Shown: piece by piece, positions 41,811 through 51,862 of the stretch | How positions within the stretch are numbered: position 1 is the first letter of the stretch | Layout: the number at the start of each line of letters is the position of its first letter | Source of the DNA: Eutrigla gurnardus | Taxonomy: Eukaryota; Chordata; Actinopteri; Perciformes; Triglidae | Assembly: GCA_963514095.1 (NCBI GenBank) | Contig: OY741273.1 | Coordinates: 2,876,501-2,940,500 of the forward strand | Direction of reading: 5' to 3' | DNA length: 64,000 bases | Made by a program: the position numbers and the translations under genes | The notes under the pieces: generated by a model | Seen by the model: only the letters and a program-made list of their open reading frames with translations | Databases searched by the model: none | Told to the model about the DNA's origin: nothing

Positions 41811-42622
41811 ACTGCTAATGTCTACGGGGTGATTTGAGGTGAGTAACTTCATGCTAAAACACACATATTTATGTCGTTTTGCAACACTATTTGAGCTAAA
41901 CGAGCGCCGTGGTGTCTCGTACGGACCCAACCTGTGTTGCATAGGTCTTGGAATTGTTTTCTGAGGCCCAGGAAAGCAGATACAAGTTGCCCCAATGGGT
42001 TAGCATTGAAGCGAGTCTGGAAGGCTGCCAGGCAGGTACAGATCTCGGGCTAGGCAACGTCAATTTTTGTCGGGTTTTTTGCTTCTAATAAGTCGGGATG
42101 ACCCTGAGGACAACAGAAATGGGGTCAAAAATGACCGGATTTCTCCTTTAATAGGCTTTTAGGCAGAAATCTTTTGCAGCCCAGGCCCTTGGGTTCCAAC
42201 TGCATTTGGTGTTGGTAGTATGGTAGTAGTAGCATTAACAGTAGTGGTGGCATTAACAGAAGCAATAGTATCAACAGTAGTAGTCCATGGCAGCAGGCAC
42301 AGCCACGCCGATATGGATCCATCCCAACCACGTCGCCGTAGACCAAAAGGCAGGAGTAGTTGAGCATCACAGCAGCAGGTGGAGCTACAATATGGTGTTT
42401 CATCAGGACCTCAGCGGACTCTGCTGGACCAGAAAGCATAGTAGTCAAGTTAGTAACAGTAGAGATGCCAATTTAGTCAATTACTTTAATCAATAGTCAG
42501 CCGCCTTAAAAATACAAGTGGTAAGAGTCAAACAAGACCACAGCATCGGTGCAGTCCGGATCAGGTTCCACCACGGTCCAGGGAGACCTGCTAGGCGAGA
42601 AAGCACAGGGACTCCGGGGAAC

Positions 42623-42627
<5 letters not shown>

Positions 42628-42670
<43 letters not shown>

Positions 42671-42686
42671 AGAGAGAGAGAGAGAC
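42628..42686. repeat. (GA)n microsatellite in right arm
   Basis: Longer and purer than the left-arm counterpart, so it has changed length since the duplication. Confidence 0.9.
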
Positions 42687-43060
42687 TCCCCCAGCAGTCT
42701 AGTCCTATAGCTGCATAACTAACATGTGAACTAAGAAAATGTTATTTATCTGGTCTGGTGATTGTGTTGGCTTCCCTGCTGAGTCATTGATGGTGATTGT
42801 TTTTCCTTATATTGTTTGATTAGATTTGCTGTGTGTTTTCCAGATTTGTTGTTGTGGTGAAATTGATATTGCCGGAGTCTATGTATTAGGATTTGAGTTT
42901 TCTTATTTGTGATTTTATTCAATTGAAATATTTATTTTCTTAGTTTGATTTATGCTTCCTGATGGATTACATGCGGTGATGTTTTCAAGTTGTTTCATTT
43001 TTTGTCCGAGTTCATTATCCTGTTGTTGTGAGAATGAGATGATTACCTGTTAAAGCCCAG

Positions 43061-44198
43061 TGGCCCGTTTCACAAAGCAGGTTCAACAAACTCTGAAAGT
43101 AACACTGAACTCTGAGTTGACCAACTCTGAGATGGGCAACTCTGAGTTTTCGGTTTCAGAACAGCGGTTTTGAATTAGTTCAGTCAACTCTGAGTATGTA
43201 AACTCTGAGTTACGCGCATGCCTGCCGACTCTATAAAGCCATCATCAATGGAGCTCCGATACAACGATTCACCTTGGCAACGGGGAAAGCGTCATTAGAT
43301 ATTACTGAGTGTTTATGTAGAAAACGAGCTCATCCTGAGAAAGCGGAGCAACGTAACTGCAGCAAAGTAGCGATAGTTGGCGTGGCAGACAATTACTGCC
43401 CGATCTAATGTGTATAACTGAATGAAACAGTCTATTGATCTAAAGGTAATAACTCTTTATTTTCAGACTTGCAGAGGAACACTGTGGTGTAATGGTTAGC
43501 AACGCTGCCCACGGTGCAGGCGACAGTGGTTCAACTCCCGTACTTCACAAAGTAGTGCACTGAATGAATTATCATTTTCATTAAGGTGTAATCCCCCCAG
43601 GCACAGAAAGAAAGTGGCGTCAGTTGAAAATTAAGCATAAGAATATTGCGCAAATACGTTGACTAAGGCATATGATTTTAATCATATTTCACATATTAAA
43701 CAGTAAATATAAGCAGATATTTCAACACAGAAATGTACTTAAACATTTCATAAATCTCCCGTTCGCAAAAACACTATCTCCGCAAAGAATCTGGTTGCGG
43801 ATTATGTCTGTGATATGAAATGTTGAAAATGTCGGAGAATATTGTTTAGATAATATCTAATGTGATTGAAAGGAAAGGTAATCAAAATCCTCTCCCAACG
43901 CAAAGCTGCTAGAATCACTTTTATTTCCATATCGATTAGGTTGAATATGAAAGGACGGCATATTTTTTCAGAGTTGGTTCAGATTCCGGAAAAAGGCGGA
44001 GACATGTAGGGAGAAACTCAGGGTTTGTTGAAGCAAACCTGCTAGCGAGCAGGTTAGGTTCACGGAGTATGTTACCCGGGTAACTGACTCAGATTTATGC
44101 TGAACTGGCTTTGTGAAACCGAAAAAAACAGAGTTTCCCTCATCTCAGGGTTAACTAACTCAAGGTTTTCACTAAACCTGCTTTGTGAAACGGACCCA
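43061..44198. mobile_element. Harbinger-like MITE with tRNA-like module
   Basis: The inverted ends share CCGTTTCACAAAGCAGGTT (left 43065; right, in reverse, ending at 44194). The left end continues into repeated AACTCTGAG words. This end type is frequent in fish and usually assigned to Harbinger. No transposase frame is present, and no clear target duplication was found. Confidence 0.65.
43483..43550 (+). ncRNA. tRNA-like module 3 in Harbinger-like MITE
   Basis: A-box TGGTGTAATGGTTAGCA is close to consensus, and a B-box GGTTCAACTCC lies about 42 bp downstream. The anticodon arm does not fold into a regular 5-bp stem and the acceptor ends do not pair. tRNA-like, not a functional tRNA. Confidence 0.5.
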
Positions 44199-44256
44199 TC
44201 TTACGATCCCCCCCTCTCCCCACAGACACACACCCCTCCCCTCTGTGCTCCTTAAT

Positions 44257-44273
44257 CCCCCCCCCCCCCCCCC
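44257..44273. repeat. Poly-C run
   Basis: 17-bp C homopolymer. Confidence 0.9.
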
Positions 44274-44736
44274 GAGCTCGAATCGTCCTCCCCTTGGAGC
44301 CTCCCACGAAGCACACACCCCCTCCAGGCTAACATGTCCATCGAACAAATAAACAATACTGCAGAGACAGAAATAGTCTCGACACCCTCAAATAACACAA
44401 AAACAAACTAACGACAGCTTTCACAGTCATAAGCCAGCATCGGCATGAAAGTTATCTGTGTCACAGCATCCACTATAAAGACAAAAGATACCCTGGTCCA
44501 GGGCTTTCAAGTTTTTAACTTAGTTCAGAGATTTTGGCTGACTGTGCAATGCCTTCGCCTCGCGGCGAGTTTCTTTTTTTTTTTTTATATATATATATTT
44601 TTATTGAGAGCAAGGTACAGAGAGACAGTAATATCCAAAGACAATATTTTTTGATTTTTCTCAGAACACATACAAACACCCCCCACCCACCCGACCCTCC
44701 CCCCCACAGCATCCAGTGCATCCCATTTTAAGGTAA

Positions 44737-45039
44737 TTAAAGTTTGTTTATATATAGATAGTTTTTAAGTTTGTTTATGAACGACATTACTGGGTTCCAT
44801 GTGGAATAGAAGAGTTTTTTCGACCCTCTAAGTGTGTATTTGATCTTTTCAAGACTTAAATGGAGCATAAGGTCACTCATCCATAAGGAGGTGCTGGGTG
44901 GCTTGGGGGATTTCCAGTGCAACAAAATCCTTCGGCGGGCAAGAAGAGTAGCAAATGCTATAATGTCCTTATGCTTGTTGATGATATGTTGGTCAGCTGG
45001 TACTATACCAAAGATGGCAGTGTAGGCATTAGGTTGCAC
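44737..45039 (-). pseudogene. L1 ORF2 extreme C-terminus (fragment)
   Basis: Encodes PNAYTAIFGIVPADQHIINK, KDIIAFATLLARRRILLHWK and SPKPPSTSLWMSDLMLHLSL, typical of the end of Tx1-like L1 ORF2. Separated from the upstream part by a stop/frameshift near 45040-45090. Confidence 0.82.
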
Positions 45040-45090
45040 ATTTAATGATAGTGCTTGTGAAAGAATTCTGAAGAGTGCTGACCAATAATC

Positions 45091-45831
45091 CTAGAGGGAA
45101 GAACATGACCAAAACATGTGTGTTAATGTTGCCGAGGCAACATGACATCTGCTACAATTCTCATCCGCCTCGGGGTACATTCGGGGTGGTCTAGACTTGG
45201 AGAGGTGGATACAGTGCAAGACTTTGAACTGGATTACACCTAGCCTAGCACATGAAGTAGTTGCATTAACTCTCTTCAGAGCTTCAGTCCAGGATTCCTC
45301 AGGTATTACATCCCCAAGCTCCTCCTCCCATTTCCCTTTGATTTTATTGAGAGATGTGTCTCCAAGAGATGATATATTGAAATAAATTCTCGCGATGAAA
45401 CCTTTTAAATCGGAGGGAATTTGGAGGATGTCGTCCATAGCTGTAGGTTGGGGTGCATTGGGGAAGTTTGGATCTAGATTTTGCATAAAATGTCGGACCT
45501 GGAAATATCGGAAAAGACTTGAACCAGGGAGGTTGAATTTTTCAGAGAGATTACTAAAGGTAGAGAATACACCTTGGCTGTAGAAATCTTTAAATTTGGA
45601 GAGGCCAAGTCTTTTCCACAAGACAAAGGTGTTATCTAATCTAGGTGGGGCAAAGAGATGATTATCGCAGATAGGAGCCAAATGAGAGAGATCTGTTAAA
45701 CCGAAGTGGTTTCGAAATTCTGACCAAATTCGTAAAGTATTGATAACAACAGGGTTGGAGGTATTGGGAGGAGTAGGCAGAGGGAGACTCGAGGTAGCCA
45801 AGGTGGGGAGGGATGTCAAGGTGCAAGATTC
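45091..45831 (-). pseudogene. L1 ORF2 C-terminal region (fragment)
   Basis: Continues the same L1 after the L2 insertion: PLPTPPNTSNPVVINTLRIW, FVLWKRLGLSKFKDFYSQG, YFQVRHFMQNLDP, then the Cys-His motif ENCSRCHVASATLTHMFWSC. The frame above about 45831 is L2 sequence read backwards and not part of this protein. Confidence 0.85.
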
Positions 45832-47825
45832 GTTTCCGCCCCCTCTCTCCTCTGAGCTCTCCTGACCTAGTCCCCGCCCACAGCTTCTCCCTGCAGGATG
45901 TCTCTGTGAGGGAGGTTTTTGAAATCCTGAGCAAGCTTGACCCCAAAAAACCACCTGGGCCGGACAGTCTGGACCCCTTTTTTCTTAAAGTTGCAGCCCC
46001 TATTATTGCAGAACCCATCACCTAACTTATCCATACAGTCAGCTGAACTTCCATCTGCCTGGAAGACAGCCTCAGTACGCCCCCTATTTAAAGGCGGAGA
46101 TCAAGCTGACCCCAACTGCTACCGTCCTATCTCTATTTTACCATGCATAGCAAAAGTACTGGAGAGACTGATCTGCAAACAGCTGGTTCGCTTCCTGAAC
46201 ACCAACAATATTTTGTCTGATTTTCAATCTGGGTTTCGTGCAGGCCACAGCTGTGAGACTGCGACGCTCAAAGTACTTAATGACATCATCAGTGCTCTGG
46301 ACTCCAAGCAATACTGTGTGGCCGTCTTCATCGACCTGGCTAAGGCCTTTGACAACGTTGTACATAAACAGCTTTTGGTTCGCCTCAACTCCATCGGTGC
46401 TTCAAACAGCTCGTTAGCCTGGTTTGAGAACTATCTCCATGGACGCACCCAATTTGTGAAATCTGACTGTATTTCTTCACAACCCCTGTCTATCTTAAAT
46501 GGTGTTCCACAGGGCTCAATCTTAGCCCCAGTCCTATTCTCAATTTACATAAATGATATAGTTAAATCAGCTGCCAACTCATCTATTCACTTGTATGCCG
46601 ACGACACAGTGCTCTATGCCACCGGCCCCTCCCATGCAATCGCCCTGGAAACACTCCAACAGAGCTTCCAAGCTGTACAGTCTGGTTTCTCGGCCCTCTG
46701 CCTATCCATAAACTCCAGGAAAACCAAGGTCATGTGGTTTGGTCGTAAGCACGCTGTCCAAGATGGTACCATTCTGGCCGCTGACGGCCATAAACTTGAC
46801 CTGGTATCCTCTTATAAATATCTGGGAGTCTGGATAGATAGCAGCCTGTCATTCACTGAGCACTTATCCTCTCTGCAGTCAAAAGTGAAAGCCAGACTCA
46901 GCTTTCTTTACCGTAACCGCTCCTCGTTCACTGACACTGCCAAACGCTCCCTGGTCCAGCTTACTGTACTTCCACTTTTTGATTACGGTGACGTCATATA
47001 TAGATCTGCCTGCAAAGGAGCACTCGAACGGCTCAACGTTCTATACCACTCCGCCATTCGATTTGCTACCAACGCCCCGTACAGGACCCATCACTGTGAC
47101 CTCTACACCCTGGCAAACTGGCCCCCCCTGGAAACCAGGCGCAACATTCACTGGCTGATGCTGGTATTCAAAACCCTCCTAGGTCTTACTCCTCCCTACC
47201 TAACCCAGCTTCTGCATCTGCGCCCTCCCCCTATACACAACACCCGTTCTGCCCCTCTCATCCTGTTAAATGCCCCAAGGGCGCACTCTTCCCTGGGCCG
47301 CTCCTCCTTTCAGGCTGCTGCCACCGACGGCTGGAATCAACTCCAAAAATCCTTACAGTTACAAACTCTTACTTCTGTCAACTCCTTCAAACACGTCATA
47401 ACTAAATCCATAAAGTATACCTGCAGCTGTCCCAGCCAAAGCTCTCTCTGATCCTGTCACCTCACTAACCTCACTAACACCGTCTGTTACTGTTGTTGTT
47501 TTGTTACTGTCTCATCTATGGTTGTCTAGTATCACTGTTTTTACTTTTAGTGTCTCTGTCCTTCCATAACTTGTTGTATGTCACTGTACGTCAAACTAAC
47601 TGTCATTCTGTGGTATGTCATTGTATTATGTTGGCTTATTGTCTTTATTCTTTCTTCTTTTGTGTCACTGTTGTTGTATGTGTTTTATTGTCTATTTTTT
47701 TAATGTTACTCCCATTCTCCCTTCCCCTTAGGAGGTCTTTCACCTCCTACCAGGCCATTGCCTTAATAAGAATGTATTCTTAGCAATTCTTGCCTGGTAA
47801 AATAAAGGTTTACATAGTAAAGCAA
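45832..47825 (+). mobile_element. L2-type LINE inserted in the L1
   Basis: A 5'-truncated LINE on the opposite strand to its host L1. It contains most of the reverse transcriptase and the whole C-terminal region, then a non-coding tail ending AATAAAGGTTTACATAGTAA. The junctions are placed where L1 sequence stops on each side. No target-site duplication is obvious, as is common for L2. Confidence 0.82.
45937..47451 (+). pseudogene. L2-type reverse transcriptase, nearly intact fragment
   Basis: About 480 residues of LINE RT: CYRPISILPCIAKVLERL, ILSDFQSGFRAGHSCETA, VAVFIDLAKAFDNVVHKQLL, NGVPQGSILAPVLFSIYIND, HLYADDTVLY (YADD catalytic pair) and KYLGVWIDSSLSF, then the L2-type C-terminus. The true N-terminal side lies in another frame (45890-46025, DPKKPPGPDSLDPFFLKVAA); a frameshift near 46022 joins them. 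The endonuclease is missing, so it is not autonomous. No later stop breaks the RT, suggesting a young insertion. Confidence 0.88.
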
Positions 47826-47892
47826 ATTTGGTAAACCCAAACCGCCCTGGGATCGGTGTCGTTGCAGAAGCCTTTTTTGTATCCTAGGGGCT

Positions 47893-48411
47893 TTACCCCC
47901 CCCAAATGAATGATGATATGATTTTATCAATGGACTGAAAGAAGGATTTTGGGAGAAAAATAGGAAGACATTGAAAAAGGTAAAGGAATCGGGGTAACAC
48001 GTTCATTTTAATACAGTTGATCTTTCCAGCCAGTGAAAGGTTAATGGATCTCCAATTCTGTAAGTCGTTTCTCAATTTATCAATAAGGGGTGTGAAGTTT
48101 TCTTTGTATAGTTTAGGGAAAGTCTGCGTAATATTGATTCCTAAATATCTAAAACCAGATTTGGACAGATGGAACGGCAGGTCCTTTTGTGGAATTGCAA
48201 GAGCTAAGTTATTCACTGGGAAGCACTGGCTTTTCGCAAGGTTGGTCTTATATCCCGAGAAGATACCAAATCTATGTAATGCCTGGACTATGTGGGAAAC
48301 ACACCGCACCGGATCGGACACATACAGCAGTAAGTCGTCGGCATACAGAGCCACCTTGTGTTCTCTCCCCCATCTAGAGATTCCATTTATTTCTGGAGAT
48401 GATTTTAGCAT
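47893..48411 (-). pseudogene. L1 ORF2, RT catalytic region to thumb (fragment)
   Basis: Encodes ALYADDLLLY (YADD catalytic box), FGIFSGYKTNLAKSQ, SGFRYLGINIT and LAGKINCIKMNVLPRFLYLF, ending at SSFIWGG. An eight-base G run then shifts the frame; the missing continuation (KAPRIQKRL) is readable in the next frame. 5'-truncated by the insertion. Confidence 0.88.
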
Positions 48412-48432
48412 GATAGCGACGCGGCGAGTTTC

Positions 48433-48745
48433 AAGAGACGGGGCGCCGCCACCGCAAGCTCTCGAAAATCTTTTAAACTGACCGTTGTTGATCTAAAATT
48501 AAGACTCATAGCTTATTTCTCGAATAACATTTTTTCAGAAACACATTTCGGTGAACTATTTGTGTAAAATACGAGAACGTTTTTTTTAATGATCCCGGTA
48601 ATTTGTCTGCGTGAGAAATACTAGATGTGGGTGTGCGAGTGTGAACAGGTTGAAATGCGTGAGACTTGAGAGCCCTGCTGTTCAACAAAATCCGCTGTAT
48701 CAGCATCGCTCTTCAGATCCATATCTTCGCGGAGCTTTTGCCACC
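48433..48745. other. Unassigned sequence between L1 and LINE relic
   Basis: No coding region supported. It continues the sequence interrupted by the L1 (44400-44560), so the two parts belong together; the family was not recognised. Confidence 0.4.
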
Positions 48746-48747
48746 GT

Positions 48748-49100
48748 TCAAATGATGTTCAAATGAAGAAATGGGACGGTAGTTTTTGGGGCAATTGACA
48801 TCAAGGTTATGTCTTTTAAGCAACGGCTGGATGCATGCTTGACACAGAAGAGAACAGTGCCTGAGACAAGGCATGTGTTAATAATGACCAGAATCCTTGG
48901 ACCAATGATTTCAATGGCGTCTTTGATGAACTGAGCAGGGATAGCATCATTGGCGGATGTAGAGGGTTTCATGTGCATGACAATTACCTTTCAGATCATC
49001 TAGGGTCACTGGTGAAAAATTATCAAAAAAATCGCTCTACCAGCTAACAGTGGAGTGGTGGGAACAGAGGGGTAAAAGTCAGTTTGATGTGTTCGATTTT
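48748..49100 (-). pseudogene. LINE reverse transcriptase fragment (L2/CR1 group)
   Basis: Reads VTLDDLKGN, then STSANDAIPAQFIKDAIEII and GPRILVIINTCLVSGTV, the region just before the RT palm in L2-type LINEs. Several frameshifts. Probably the same relic as the endonuclease pieces at 50300-50817 and 57581-57652, which have the same orientation. Confidence 0.72.
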
Positions 49101-49419
49101 ATCAATAAAAAACATCAAAAAAAGTTCCACATGTGACTGTGGAAGTTTTGACCTCGACTTGGGGGTTGTCAGACTTGGACAGAGGAGAGGACTCAGATGC
49201 GAGGCAGAATCAAACTTCAACAGGCTTTTATTCTGTAATTAGTGGCGTCGAGACAGAGGGACAAACAAATGGGCTGTGAAACGTAAACCCGATTACACTT
49301 GATATTAGCGAATAAACAAAATAAAGAAAACAAGGACTAAACTGAAAGCCTGAAAACGGTGGGAACGGTCGGCACTTATACCCCCAAGGCTGTCTGAAAA
49401 GCCCTCGAAGCTCACTCAA

Positions 49420-49875
49420 ACACCGGGCAGCCCACGGCCACGCAAAGCCACAATTACGCACCCAGACCACTGCTCCGTCCAGAGAACCGTAAACCCTTGG
49501 ATGCGTTGCGGGGATTCCCTCCGGTAAATAGACACATGAACACCGACGAATATTCGTGCCTTGTGCCCTCAGAGCTGGGTGAAAAGCCAGCAGACCACAG
49601 ACCAACACCGGGCAGCGGGCGGCTCCGCGAATCCACACATCCGTCGGACTCAAAACTCTAAGACGCGCCGCCCAAAATACTGCCCGTAAATAGGCAATCG
49701 AACCGGGATGAATTGTCGGGACTCATGCCCTCAGACCTGGGTGAAAAGCGCTTGGACCTCACGCAAACACCGGGCAGCCCATGGCCCAGCCACCCCCACA
49801 ATTACGCACCGCGAACCTGGACCTCTGCTCCGTCCGTAGACCCGTAAACCCTCGGACGAGTTGCAGAGGATTCCC
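49420..49875. repeat. 165-185 bp tandem array, about 2.5 copies
   Basis: Copies start at CACCGGGCAGC (about 49421, 49606 and 49770). They include CTCAGA(C/G)CTGGGTGAAAAG and CCGTAAACCCT(C/T)GGA, and the middle copy is the most diverged. Confidence 0.75.
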
Positions 49876-49883
49876 TCCTGGCA

Positions 49884-50099
49884 CCACCAGTCTCCGTTTG
49901 TTCGGTCCCGGTTCTCAGCTCCAGCGGGGGCTATCTCGGTCTCCACAGACGCTCGTTCACGTTCTGCCCTTTGAGCATCCCTCTCGCGCAATTCTTCCTC
50001 TGTATATTCAGGCTCGTACAGGTACGGTTGGGTTTGGGTGGAAAAAAACTCCTCATCAGAGTCTTCAAAAGTTTCAGTATATTCTCCAAAAGTGGCCAT
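49884..50099 (-). pseudogene. P2X purinoceptor 7-like-family N-terminal fragment
   Basis: From the ATG at 50097-50099 the frame encodes about 72 residues: MATFGEYTETFEDSDEEF, an acidic segment with QPYLYEPEYTEEELRERDAQ, an Arg/Glu-rich helix, and NGDWWC. The EPEYTEEEL...DWWC layout is typical of many fish proteins annotated P2X7-like, named for a cysteine-rich C-terminal module and not because they are channels. Here the frame runs straight after DWWC into the tandem repeat and the cysteine module is absent. A family-level guess from memory. Confidence 0.5.
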
Positions 50100-50299
50100 T
50101 TTTGTGAGATTGAAGAAACTAGCACTGCAGGCTACTCTGCGTCTGTAGCAATGACAGCAGGTAAACAAACTATTATAGAACCGATAACTTATAAGTGCTA
50201 GGTGATATCACTCTGCCGCTGCCATAGCCTACTAGGAAGTATGACACGCTGCTGCTGCTGCTGAGACATAAATCCTTAAAAATGCAAGGTTGGTTTTAT

Positions 50300-50817
50300 T
50301 TCAAACATTCTATGTACATCGATAGTCTGCCGTTACAATGGATTTGCCTCGGGTGCACTGTGGAGTGGGCAAGACTGTTTTTAATGCCTGTCTAGCTAGA
50401 ACCATTGACTTAGCATAAGCAAACTCGGCAACTAGAAGAACTGAATGAAATTTCTTTAAAAAAGGTCTCCAGTAGTCTCGAACACACCGGCTCACTTGGA
50501 AAATAGGACTTATGTCCAAAATTCCTAAATATCCCTTTAAACAGAGACAAAATCTGTCATCTATGCTGCCAGGCAGCTTATTGGCAGTAGAAATGGAGCT
50601 AGCAACATCATTACATTCAGAGAAATGGCTAGCAGTGAGAGAATTAACATAACTTGAAAAGCGACCTGGGGATTTAGCTACAGACAGAGGGATAGGTAGG
50701 GTTACATTAAACACAATGGGTTTATGGTCAGAGACGGATGCCTCATATGCACATTATCAACGGAAAACCCATGAGAATTAAATCGAGTGTGTGACCAAGT
50801 ATATGTGTAGGCTGATT
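50300..50817 (-). pseudogene. LINE endonuclease C-terminal and linker fragment
   Basis: Contains PTHILGHTLDLIL and, in the next frame, SHGFSVDNVHMRHPSLT, the end of an AP endonuclease domain of L2/CR1-type LINEs, then NSLTASHFSECNDVASS from the linker. It is interrupted at 50818-50831 by the L1 insertion; the upstream part lies at 57581-57652. Confidence 0.7.
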
Positions 50818-50831
50818 AAAAATCATAAATC
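50818..50831. repeat. Target-site duplication, left copy
   Basis: AAAAATCATAAATC immediately before the 5' end of the L1; repeated at 57567-57580. Confidence 0.85.
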
Positions 50832-50935
50832 GGGGGGGCGCTAGAGAGCCCGAACAAGATGGCAGCATAGCGTGACAGCTCCCTGCAACTTCGCACAGAA
50901 AACTGCCCCGAACCTCTGTAAACCTGGTCAACTAC

Positions 50936-51766
50936 ATGAAACAAAGGATGTCTAAACCCCAAGCAGCAAAGGAGTGCGTAATCTCCTCGAACGCTCGCCA
51001 AACAAACACACGAAGCAGCACGAAGACGGCGACTCCGATTCCAACTCCGGTCAAGAATGTTGTAGCTAGCAACACTGCTAATGTAGCCAGCAACATGGCT
51101 AATGTCGCCGACGTGCTATGTGAGCTCAGATCACTCCGCTCCGAGTTCAGTTCGAAGCTGGACGGAATTAACAACCAACTGGGGGAGCTGAAGCATTCAA
51201 TGTCAGTGATGGAGAATAATTTAGGTGACATTAAACGAGATGTAACAGCTAATGAACAACGAATCGAGGAGGCTGAAGTCCGCATAGCCGCTACAGAGGA
51301 CGCGCTGGACAAGACCGAGACGGCTCTGGCTAAAGCAACAAAGCGGCTCACATACCTGGAAGAAAAGACCGAGGACTTGGAAAACCGCGGGAGGAGGAAG
51401 AATATCCGGCTGTTTGGTCTTAAGGAGGGAGCTGAAGGTACGCGTCCTCTTTTGGACTTTATAAATGATATGCTACCCCAGTGGCTCGACACTGAAACCG
51501 ACAGAGCATTTACGCTGGAAAGAGCCCACCGTACCCTGGCTCCAGCAGTTCCCAACCAGAACCGAGCCGTCCTCCTTCGCTTTCTCAACTACCAAGATAA
51601 GGAACACGTCCTACGCGCCACAAGACAGCGGGACATCACACACGACGGATCCAAACTCGCATTCGTCCAGGATTTTTCAGCGGAGACGATCAGACGAAGA
51701 CGGGAGTTCAACGCTGTAAAAAAACTGTTTGTTGACATGGGGACCTTCCGAGGATTTCACCTCTAA
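50936..51766 (+). CDS. L1 ORF1 RNA-binding protein (prematurely stopped)
   Basis: 276 residues. A basic, low-complexity N-terminus is followed by a coiled coil (about 65-150, with LGELKHSMSVMENNLGDIKR-type heptads). Then come NRGRRKNIRLFGLKEGAEGT, the RRM-like core of L1 ORF1 proteins, and a C-terminal domain with AHRTLAP and RRRREFNAVKK. In L1s this protein forms trimers, binds LINE RNA and acts as a chaperone. After GFHL a TAA (51764-51766) stops the frame, but the same frame continues with RLRVLHNGRIQMFSSPQEAE to a TAG at 51860-51862, the expected end. The stop therefore looks like a single nonsense change. Translation could begin at the first Met or at MSKPQ four codons later. Confidence 0.88.
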   Translation: MKQRMSKPQAAKECVISSNARQTNTRSSTKTATPIPTPVKNVVASNTANVASNMANVADVLCELRSLRSEFSSKLDGINNQLGELKHSMSVMENNLGDIKRDVTANEQRIEEAEVRIAATEDALDKTETALAKATKRLTYLEEKTEDLENRGRRKNIRLFGLKEGAEGTRPLLDFINDMLPQWLDTETDRAFTLERAHRTLAPAVPNQNRAVLLRFLNYQDKEHVLRATRQRDITHDGSKLAFVQDFSAETIRRRREFNAVKKLFVDMGTFRGFHL

Positions 51767-51862
51767 CCGTGCAGGCTGAGAGTGCTACACAACGGGAGGA
51801 TCCAGATGTTTTCCTCCCCTCAAGAGGCTGAGGAATTCTACCGCAGAATCTCCGCCAAATAG

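Larger units (their letters stand above)
40123..42151. mobile_element. TTAA-flanked foldback element
   Basis: TTAA at 40123-40126 and 42148-42151 flank a 2021-bp unit with ends AGGAGAAATCCGGTCATTTT, imperfectly inverted over about 980 bp (left) and 790 bp (right). The TTAA duplication suggests a piggyBac-type non-autonomous element. The sequences outside TTAA are also inverted copies (AAGCCTATTAA / TTAATAGGCTT), so the whole locus was duplicated in inverted fashion and this is not simply an insertion. Confidence 0.75.
39339..42951. repeat. 3.6-kb inverted duplication (near-perfect palindrome)
   Basis: Left arm 39339-41103 and right arm 42951-41358 are reverse complements over their whole length, with few substitutions. 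The loop 41104-41357 (about 254 bp) is unpaired. For example, 39778-39987 reads on the minus strand as the same 69 residues as 42287-42496 on the plus strand. The arms differ mainly by one 183-185 bp tandem unit (three copies left, two right) and in microsatellite length. It contains no gene; the reading frames it creates are mirror images. The outer 780 bp looks like LINE 3'-UTR-type sequence. Confidence 0.93.
44574..48419 (-). mobile_element. Tx1-like L1 LINE, 5'-truncated, split by an L2 insertion
   Basis: Flanked by a 13-bp target-site duplication, CGCGGCGAGTTTC (44561-44573 and 48420-48432). It has a 3' poly(A) seen as T(14) at 44573-44586. Only the second half of the reverse transcriptase and the C-terminal part of ORF2 are present, so reverse transcription stopped early. 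The sequence is interrupted at about 45832-47825 by a plus-strand L2-type LINE. Confidence 0.88.
49168..50250 (-). other. Unit with P2X7-like N-terminus and tandem array
   Basis: A block separating two parts of the LINE relic, so probably inserted. One end (TGTCAGACTTGGACAGAGGA, then an AATAAA hexamer in reverse at about 49229) looks like an LTR or transposon terminus. Inside are a P2X7-like coding start and a 165-185 bp tandem array. The exact ends were not found. Confidence 0.45.

Noticed and set aside
39778..42496. Duplicated 69- and 107-120-codon frames on opposite strands
   Set aside because: Mirror images created by the palindrome; no protein-like features.
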